In this document: positions 33,453 through 39,203 of the stretch, piece after piece
Layout: every line of letters begins with the position of its first letter
How positions within the stretch are numbered: the first letter of the stretch is position 1
Assembly: GCA_964539665.1 (NCBI GenBank)
Contig: CAZIKB010000057.1
Coordinates: 1-39,203, forward strand
Direction: 5' to 3'
DNA length: 39,203 bases
Source: CAZIKB01 sp964539665
GTDB lineage: Bacteria > Zhuqueibacterota > Zhuqueibacteria > Oceanimicrobiales > Oceanimicrobiaceae
Program-made: the position numbers and the translations under genes
The notes under the pieces: generated by a model
What the model saw: only the letters and a program-made list of their open reading frames with translations
Told to the model about the DNA's origin: nothing
The model's database searches: none

Positions 33453-35513
33453 ATGATACCAAAGAAGATTTGTGTGTTGAATTTTTGTTTTGTTTTGATT
33501 TTTGCGGCTGTTTATAATCAAACAATTGCGCAGCAAATTAATTCGAATCCTGAATCGAACACACCATTGAGTATACCACTTGCCAACTATGAAATAGATG
33601 TTACGCTGGATGTTGAAAAACGTCTGATTAACGGTACAGAAATTTTAACCTGGCACAATAATACATTCTATTCTACCGATACATTGCCATTTCATCTTTA
33701 TTACAATGCCTGGCGAAATGACCAGAGCTCGATGTTAAAATCTGTACGCTACCGTTCCAGAAGTTTATCAGATTATCGCGAGAATGATTGGGCTTATTGC
33801 GATGTCCAGTCTATAAAGATTCTTCCCGCGAATGGATGGACGGAGACAGATATTTCTGCAACCATGGAATTCATCCAGCCGGATGATGGTAATGAGCAGG
33901 ATCGCACAGTGTTACAGGTAGCCCTGCCAAGGCCTATTGCGTTTGGTGAATCAATAAGTTTGGAAATTCAGTGGGAGTTAAAAGTACCCCGAACTTTTTC
34001 ACGCACGGGTGTTCGCGGCGACTATTATTTCCTGGCACAATGGTTTCCCAAAATAGGTGTTTTTGAGACAGATGGAAAATGGAACTGTCATCAATTCTTT
34101 GCGACAGAGTTCTATGCGGATTTTGGGGTGTACGATGTTAAAATGACCGTGCCAACAGGCTGGATTTTAGGCGCGACTGGTAAGGAAACTGAAACAAGGG
34201 ATAATGACGACGGCACCACAACTCATCGTTACTATCAGGAAGATGTACACGACTTTGCCTGGGTAACCACGCCCCATTTTACTGTTCATACTCAAAAGTT
34301 CGAAGAACCGGGACTACCATCGGTTGATATGCGATTACTGCTAATGCCCGACCATGCCAGCAAAAAAGATCGTTATTTTGTAGCCACGGCGGCTGCGCTT
34401 AAATACTATGGCACATGGTGGGGAGCTTATCCTTATGATCACATAACCGTCGTGGATCCAGCTTATCGTTCTGGTTCAGGTGGCATGGAATACCCCACTT
34501 TTTTTACAGGCGGAACCCGGTGGCTCTCTCCTATTGAAATGGGTTCTCCGGAGGGCGTAACCGTTCATGAGGCCGGACACCAGTTCTGGTATGGAATTGT
34601 CGCTAATAATGAGTTTGAACATGCCTGGATAGATGAAGGATTTGACACATACTCAACTACTCGAACCATGGACCAGGCTTATCCCAATCCTGTGTACTCT
34701 AGGCGTTATTTCGAAGGATTCATTCCGATTGTGTTTCCCAGTCTCAAAACAGCAGGTCGAACAGCGGGCGCCGATGACTTTTATGATTTAAATTCCGAGT
34801 TGAAATTAGATAAGATGTCAACAATATCCTGGAAATATGGACCAGACGCCTATGGTCTTAATTCTTATGGTAAACCAGCGATGATGTTACGTACTTTGGA
34901 AAACTATCTTGGCTGGGAAACCTTCCAGAAAATCATGTCCACTTTTTATGACCGCTGGCAATTTCGCCATCCGGAGCCGCAGGATTTTTTTGAAGTAGTC
35001 AACGAAATCAGTGGCCAGGATATGACCTGGTACTTCGAACAAACTTATAACAGTTCTAATGTATTTGATTACGCTGTTGGCCTCGTGAGTTCTTCCCCGA
35101 TTTGGGGAACCACTGGATATATTGAAAAAGATGGCGAGTTGATTTTCAAGCAGAGCGATAGAAAAGAACAGAATGAAGATGTAGATAGTACGACTCAATT
35201 TAACACGACTGTTTTTGTACGTCGATGGGGAGAAGCCATCTTTCCAGTCGAGGTTAAAATAACCTTTGACAATGGTGATGAAATTCTGGAACAATGGGAC
35301 GGTAAAGACCGGTGGGCGCGGTTTGACTATTTGAAAAACGCAAAAGTAGAAAAAGTCGAAGTGGATCCCGAGCATAAACTGGTGTTGGATGTTAACTACT
35401 CCAACAATTCCTGGAGCAGCGAACCTGAAGCTAAAATGGCTGCAACCAAATGGGCTTCGAAATGGATGATCTGGCTGCAGAATTTGGTGGAATTTTTCGC
35501 GTTTTTCTCATAA
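33453..35513 (+). CDS. M1 family zinc metallopeptidase
   Basis: A secreted aminopeptidase-type protein of 686 residues. I start at ATG 33453, preceded by GGAGGAAA and followed at once by a signal peptide (about 1-27, ending IAQQ); the longer frame from 33285 would bury it. The zinc site is HEAGH (372-376), and Glu395 in WIDEGF comes 18 residues later, the M1 spacing. The substrate N-terminus-binding GxMEN-type motif appears as GSGGMEY (around M345). An N-terminal beta domain (about 40-270) precedes the catalytic part. The C-terminal 100 residues are beta-rich with a hydrophobic end. It is probably periplasmic or surface-attached and degrades peptides for nutrition. Confidence 0.9.
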   Translation: MIPKKICVLNFCFVLIFAAVYNQTIAQQINSNPESNTPLSIPLANYEIDVTLDVEKRLINGTEILTWHNNTFYSTDTLPFHLYYNAWRNDQSSMLKSVRYRSRSLSDYRENDWAYCDVQSIKILPANGWTETDISATMEFIQPDDGNEQDRTVLQVALPRPIAFGESISLEIQWELKVPRTFSRTGVRGDYYFLAQWFPKIGVFETDGKWNCHQFFATEFYADFGVYDVKMTVPTGWILGATGKETETRDNDDGTTTHRYYQEDVHDFAWVTTPHFTVHTQKFEEPGLPSVDMRLLLMPDHASKKDRYFVATAAALKYYGTWWGAYPYDHITVVDPAYRSGSGGMEYPTFFTGGTRWLSPIEMGSPEGVTVHEAGHQFWYGIVANNEFEHAWIDEGFDTYSTTRTMDQAYPNPVYSRRYFEGFIPIVFPSLKTAGRTAGADDFYDLNSELKLDKMSTISWKYGPDAYGLNSYGKPAMMLRTLENYLGWETFQKIMSTFYDRWQFRHPEPQDFFEVVNEISGQDMTWYFEQTYNSSNVFDYAVGLVSSSPIWGTTGYIEKDGELIFKQSDRKEQNEDVDSTTQFNTTVFVRRWGEAIFPVEVKITFDNGDEILEQWDGKDRWARFDYLKNAKVEKVEVDPEHKLVLDVNYSNNSWSSEPEAKMAATKWASKWMIWLQNLVEFFAFFS

Positions 35514-35539
35514 AGAATATTTTTGCAATGGAAAAACAC

Positions 35540-35605
35540 GGATTAATAATAGACAGGATTCAATTTAAGTTTTATTCAAGATTATCCTGTTCATCCGGTT
35601 AATCC
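35540..35605. repeat. Imperfect palindromic intergenic repeat
   Basis: GGATTAA (35540-35546) pairs with TTAATCC (35599-35605), and inside it CAGGAT (35554-35559) with ATCCTG (35584-35589). It fills much of the gap between the M1 peptidase and the next gene. It may be a repeat-family member or a terminator without a T tract. Confidence 0.45.
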
Positions 35606-35651
35606 AGTCTAAAAGGTTAAAAATGAATTTAATATAAAAGGGAATGAAAAA

Positions 35652-36896
35652 ATGAAAATACTCGATGCATTCTTAAAAGGTATGCTTAAAGTGATTAAGT
35701 CATTACCGTACATTTTACTCGTTTACCTAATCAGTTTAATAGTGACATTGATTTTAAGCGCAGCTCTCTCTACCACCCTCAAAAGTTCTCTCGGCAGCAG
35801 CCTGGCTGGTGAAAACATGCTCAACAGTTACGATGATTTATGGTACTCAAGCTTTTCAGCGCAGGCAAAAGATTTAGCCAAAACATTCCATCCAAGTGTG
35901 GTTGGCATCGGCGCTGTTTTCAATGGCCTGGAATCTTTTCTCCGAGGCAGTCTCTTGAAAGGCTATTATGGTATTGTAGGAGTAGGTTTGATTTATATGC
36001 TAATTTGGACGTTTTTTTCGGCCGGGTTCATTTCAATTTACTCAGAGCAAACGGTGCGGCCATCTTTTTTACAGCAGTCTGCTCGATTCTTTCCCAGGTT
36101 TCTTGTCCTTTGGGCGCTGGCTTTTATTGTTTACTACTTTCTCATCGCAAAATTGGTTGGTCCCTGGTTAGATAAAGCTGTGAACGAACTGACTCGCGAG
36201 ACCATCGATGAGCGGATTCATTTCACTTACACAGTAATAAAATTCTTTTTAATTTGGATTTTGGTTTGGAGTGTGAATATTGTATTTGATTACAGCAAAA
36301 TTCTAATTGTAGTCAAAGATCACAAGAATCCTTTAAGCGCTCCAATTAAAGCCCTGTTTTTAGTTTTCCGCAATTTCAACAAAATATATGGTTTGTATTT
36401 CACCATTGGTGCAGTATGGATTGTTTTGATGCTGCTTTACTGGTTTATTGCACCCGGAGCGAACCAGGCTTCATGGGCGCCAATTTTAGGAGCGTTTCTA
36501 TTGGGACAGCTTTATATAATTTCTCGTATTTGTACCCGGTGTCTTTTCTATTCAGGTCAGACAGCCATGTGCGCAGCTCTCACTGCAGAAGTAGTTGAAG
36601 ATGTTGCAGCTCCACCAGAGATGGAAGTAAAAAGAGAAATGAAAGTAGAACAAATAAAAGAAGATACCGAAGAAAAGCAAGCAAAAGCAAAGAAGGAAGC
36701 AGAGGAAATAAAAGCCGTAAAGAAAACAGAGACAGTTAAAGAAGAGAAGGCCGGAAAGCCGGCAAAAGTAAAGAAGGCAGTAAAACCAAGAAAAGCCGTA
36801 AAGAAAACAGGGCAAGTTAAAAAAGATAAAGAAAAGGAAGTAAAGAAAGTAAAATCAGAAAAAAAGAAAGATACTGACAAGAAAGAAGAAGGCTAA
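35652..36896 (+). CDS. Polytopic membrane protein with Lys/Glu-rich tail, function unknown
   Basis: A 414-residue protein. About six membrane segments lie between residues 15 and 315, followed by a tail of some 95 residues without aromatic amino acids and dominated by Lys, Glu, Ala and Val. The tail DNA contains a 20-base direct repeat (36710-36729 and 36791-36810, AAAAGCCGTAAAGAAAACAG), which suggests growth by duplication. I do not recognise the family. The build (helices plus long charged tail) parallels the protein at 18132, whose tail is acidic. A basic cytoplasmic tail could bind nucleic acid, ribosomes or anionic lipid; that is speculation. GGGAATG-type sequence lies near the ATG. Confidence 0.7.
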   Translation: MKILDAFLKGMLKVIKSLPYILLVYLISLIVTLILSAALSTTLKSSLGSSLAGENMLNSYDDLWYSSFSAQAKDLAKTFHPSVVGIGAVFNGLESFLRGSLLKGYYGIVGVGLIYMLIWTFFSAGFISIYSEQTVRPSFLQQSARFFPRFLVLWALAFIVYYFLIAKLVGPWLDKAVNELTRETIDERIHFTYTVIKFFLIWILVWSVNIVFDYSKILIVVKDHKNPLSAPIKALFLVFRNFNKIYGLYFTIGAVWIVLMLLYWFIAPGANQASWAPILGAFLLGQLYIISRICTRCLFYSGQTAMCAALTAEVVEDVAAPPEMEVKREMKVEQIKEDTEEKQAKAKKEAEEIKAVKKTETVKEEKAGKPAKVKKAVKPRKAVKKTGQVKKDKEKEVKKVKSEKKKDTDKKEEG

Positions 36897-36924
36897 CGAC
36901 CTGTTGCGGTAAGCGGTTAGACAG

Positions 36925-36980
36925 TGGAATGATGGAGTATTGGTCCCTCACTTCGGACACTCCTTTACTCCAACAATCCA
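36925..36980. repeat. Imperfect palindromic hairpin
   Basis: TGGAATGATGGAGTA (36925-36939) is matched by TACTCCAACAATCCA (36966-36980) with three mismatches, around an inner GTCC/GGAC pair. It is downstream of the membrane protein gene and may be a terminator or a dispersed repeat. Confidence 0.4.
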
Positions 36981-37145
36981 TTGTTATTAAACAACTTTAA
37001 CGTACAGATTGAGTAAAATCTTTATTATAAATGACGTGTGTGTGCAGCGCCAAGATCAAAGAGGAGCAAGTTAATTCATCTTGAATGACACCAGTGTGAG
37101 AACTGTTGCCATTCTGCCAATGAAATAACTTAAGAAAAATATACT

Positions 37146-38195
37146 ATGGAAAAACTCATTCGCGATTGGGATGGCGAATACATCGTTACCCGCTTCGACC
37201 GACCAACGGGAACCTGGATGTTCATCGCAATCCACTCCTCAACCCTGGGAGTGGCGACGGGAGGGACGCGGCTCAAAACCTATTCTAATCCAGAGGAGGC
37301 CCTGCGCGATGCCATGCGTCTGGCAAAAGGCATGACCTACAAGTTTGCTGTGATTGATTTTCCTCGTGGTGGCGCAAAAGCCGTTCTGGCCGTACCCGAT
37401 GATTTTGATCCAACCGAGCGTGAGGATCTAATAACACGCTATGGCAAGTGGTTGGCTGCCCTCAATGGAGTATTCGAAACCGGCGCAGATCTCGGCACTG
37501 GTTCGTCTGACATGGATCTGATTTCCAGTCATTACACAGGTGTCTTTGGCAAATCTCCTGAAAATGGAGGAGCAGGTGATCCCGGTCCTGAAACAGCACT
37601 GGGCGTTTTTTGTGGGATTCAGTCCAGTTGCGAGCAATATTTTAAGTCCGCTGGATATAGCGGTTTAACTGTTTTAGTTCAAGGTGTTGGGAGTGTTGGA
37701 GAAACACTCATTCGACAACTTTTAGAGGCAGGATACAATGTGAAATTCAGTGATGTTAAGCCTCAACGTATTGAAAGGATTCAGGAAGAAATGAAGCTGC
37801 CTTTTGTAGAGCCAGAATCCGTCTACAAGGAGCCGTGTGATGTTTTTTCGCCGTGCGCTACCGGCGGCATCCTCAATGATCAAACCATTTCGCAATTATC
37901 CTGCCGTATCGTTGCTGGCGCAGCTAACAACCAGCTGGAGCAACCAGAACATGGAGAAATGCTCCACAAACGGGGCATCCTTTATGCACCGGATTATGTT
38001 ATCAACGCCGGCGGGGCTATTTTCTTACCGGCGGTAGAAGGCTGGGGCTGGTCTGTTGAACGAGTCCGCTCCCGCATACGCGAGATTGGCGAGACACTCA
38101 AAGAGATTTATGAGCATTCAGAGGCACGAAATATCAGTCCGATTCGTACTGCAGAACAGATGGTGATGGACCGGTTGAAACGTGGTCATCCTTAA
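37146..38195 (+). CDS. Leucine/Glu/Phe/Val dehydrogenase family protein
   Basis: A 349-residue NAD(P)-dependent amino-acid dehydrogenase, closest in pattern to leucine dehydrogenase. It has the glycine-rich ATGGTRLKTY (about 37-46), the substrate/catalytic lysines K66 (GMTYKFAV) and K78 (GGAKAV), the catalytic-Asp region TGADLGTGSSDMDLI around D115, and a Rossmann nucleotide-binding loop GVGSVGET (about 182-189). It interconverts branched-chain or related amino acids and 2-oxo acids with ammonia. The usual EDVGT motif is GADLGT here. No Shine-Dalgarno is clear. It stands alone, with long gaps on both sides. Confidence 0.85.
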   Translation: MEKLIRDWDGEYIVTRFDRPTGTWMFIAIHSSTLGVATGGTRLKTYSNPEEALRDAMRLAKGMTYKFAVIDFPRGGAKAVLAVPDDFDPTEREDLITRYGKWLAALNGVFETGADLGTGSSDMDLISSHYTGVFGKSPENGGAGDPGPETALGVFCGIQSSCEQYFKSAGYSGLTVLVQGVGSVGETLIRQLLEAGYNVKFSDVKPQRIERIQEEMKLPFVEPESVYKEPCDVFSPCATGGILNDQTISQLSCRIVAGAANNQLEQPEHGEMLHKRGILYAPDYVINAGGAIFLPAVEGWGWSVERVRSRIREIGETLKEIYEHSEARNISPIRTAEQMVMDRLKRGHP

Positions 38196-38749
38196 CATAG
38201 ACTCGCGATCTAAAAAATGTAACTAAGATAAGATTGAATATAGATAACGTTGTCTACACGAATATACATATGGTGAAATAGTAAAGATAATATTCTTTTG
38301 TGAATGGCAGAAAAATTTTGAACATAAAAGTAACTGAGAGAGTTATAAAGTAATAAAAATGTGCATAATACTCTCGTTTTTAGGTTTATAGAAAATGATA
38401 ATAAAAAATCCGCAAAATTTTGTGTTATTGTTATATTTAAGAATGAGGTTGGTTATATGTGTAAGGTGTGGCACCTTATGCGCTTTCTATGGATGCATAT
38501 AATGTCTTTCTTATTTTACTAATTTTTTAAAAATATTGAGTTTACGTGTAAAGGTTAATCTCGCAAAATTTCACTTGACATTTTTAATAGATTAATTAAA
38601 TTATTGTAACTTCATTTCAGATGTTTCAGGTAGGAAGGCTTGAGCAAAGTTTCCGTTCTATAATTGGTATTGTCAAAGCGTGGCTGGATTTTCCTGTTTC
38701 GCTTTGTTAAGATAATTTATGACTTATTTTTTCAATACGGAGATCTAAA
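38196..38749. other. Gene-free intergenic region with promoter and leader
   Basis: About 550 AT-rich bases with no credible ORF. It contains a perfect hairpin TAAGGTG-TGG-CACCTTA (38462-38478) without a T tract, a promoter at 38575, and in the leader a CAAAGCG/CGCTTTG inverted pair (38674-38706). CGGAGAT precedes the ATG at 38750. Confidence 0.5.
38575..38602 (+). promoter_or_regulatory. Promoter ahead of the truncated aminotransferase gene
   Basis: TTGACA at 38575-38580, a 16-base spacer and TAAATT at 38597-38602 (four of six matches). It would give a leader of about 140 bases. Confidence 0.5.
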
Positions 38750-39203
38750 ATGAGTATACTTCCCTTAGAAAGTATTACTGAATTAACTAACATCTATTAC
38801 AATTTCTGCAATAGTGTGAAGTTTCGGGAAGGAGAAGACTTTTATACGGAAAATCCATCTGTGTTCGAGTTGTCCTATAACGAAAATCCTCTCGGACCAG
38901 GGAAACTAGCGAGGGATGTAATTAGAAGACATGCAGACTTTGGACATAGATATCCACCATTAGGTTACAGCGTATTAATTAATGAACTGGCACGTAGGTT
39001 AGAAATCTTACCCGAGAATATTTTCATTTCTGCCGGGTCGGTTACTGCGATCTATCATGCTGTCTTTCAATTTGCAGATCGTGGAGATAAAGTGATCTTT
39101 TCAAAATCATCTATGCCCTGGTATAGGTGGAGTACGATAGGTAATAACTGAGTCAATACCATTTTTAGTTGAAAAAGGTGGCTCCGCGTTTTTTTATGCC
39201 GCT
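38750..39203 (+). pseudogene. Class I/II aminotransferase (HisC-like), frameshifted and cut by window end
   Basis: The first 133 codons encode the N-terminal part of a PLP aminotransferase: LSYNENPLGPG (about 43-53), a RYPPLGY segment and ISAGSVTAIYHAVF, matching the histidinol-phosphate aminotransferase type. The frame stops at TGA 39149-39151. Removing one base in the AATAAC run near 39143-39147 restores an open frame to the window end, reading GNTESIPFLVEKGG and on. The stop is therefore either a one-base insertion mutation or a sequencing error, not a natural C-terminus. A good Shine-Dalgarno and promoter suggest the gene is or was expressed. The remainder lies outside the window. Confidence 0.7.

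Noticed and set aside
36552..36880. Minus-strand Phe/Cys-rich ORFs opposite the Lys/Glu tail
   Set aside because: They are the complement of AAG/GAA-rich codons, which read as TTC/CTT. The composition is an artefact.
38462..38478. Terminator after the leucine dehydrogenase-like gene
   Set aside because: The TAAGGTG/CACCTTA hairpin is perfect but lies about 270 bases past the stop and lacks a T tract.
1..39203. CRISPR array, phage genes, toxin-antitoxin or other defence system
   Set aside because: I found no regularly spaced direct repeats, cas-like motifs, phage structural genes or paired small toxin/antitoxin genes.

Overview
The window is AT-rich bacterial chromosome from a diderm (Gram-negative-type) organism. 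Signs of an outer membrane and periplasm are a System I cytochrome c maturation cluster, a lipoprotein with a clear lipobox, Lgt, a LysM protein, a DUF5916-type outer-membrane protein and a hydrolase fused to a probable beta-barrel. The promoters I can read are ordinary sigma-70/A type (TTGACA, 16-17 bases, TAATAT-like), not the Bacteroidetes -33/-7 type. The YbeY active site nevertheless has the Asp form I associate with Bacteroidetes-like lineages. The gene content would fit an uncultured FCB-group lineage such as KSB1 or Calditrichota. That placement is inference; no rRNA gene is present.

Layout. 1-310: the 3' half of a tRNA-Lys(CUU) gene with its terminator but no 5' half, probably the attachment-site scar of an element lying to the left, next to the end of a dispersed repeat. 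308-1042: a VTT/DedA-like membrane protein. 1043-1497: a remnant ORF and a candidate small RNA with its own promoter and terminator. 1498-4604 (minus strand): a cytochrome c maturation operon (zinc-ribbon CcmI-like, CcmA, CcmB, CcmC, CcmD-like). 4779-10417 (minus strand): copper ATPase CopA, Lgt, a CDF cation transporter and a D-threonine aldolase-like PLP enzyme. 10418-11140: a gene-free stretch with three hairpins and a strong promoter. 11141-12300: a coiled-coil lipoprotein followed by a coiled-coil/LysM protein. 12581-17816: the conserved block PhoH, 7TMR-HD phosphodiesterase, YbeY and CorC/HlyC-like protein, all apparently starting with TTG. 18132-21823: a polytopic membrane protein, GalT-like protein and glycyl-tRNA synthetase. 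22073-30063: DUF819 transporter-like protein, nitrilase-family hydrolase, hydrolase-barrel fusion, aminotransferase, zinc-ribbon/DUF2007 protein, EamA transporter and YwaF-like protein, with dispersed palindromic repeats between some of them. 30277-38195: DUF5916 protein, M1 peptidase, a membrane protein with a Lys/Glu-rich tail and a leucine dehydrogenase-like protein. 38575-39203: a promoter, a leader and an aminotransferase gene with an apparent one-base frameshift, cut by the window end.

Most genes are housekeeping, envelope or transport functions. I see no CRISPR array, complete insertion sequence, phage module or recognisable defence system. The less ordinary material is the candidate small RNA (about 1330-1467), the hairpin RNA/leader before phoH, the hydrolase-barrel fusion, the CcmD-tailed periplasmic protein, the tRNA scar and several families of palindromic intergenic repeats.
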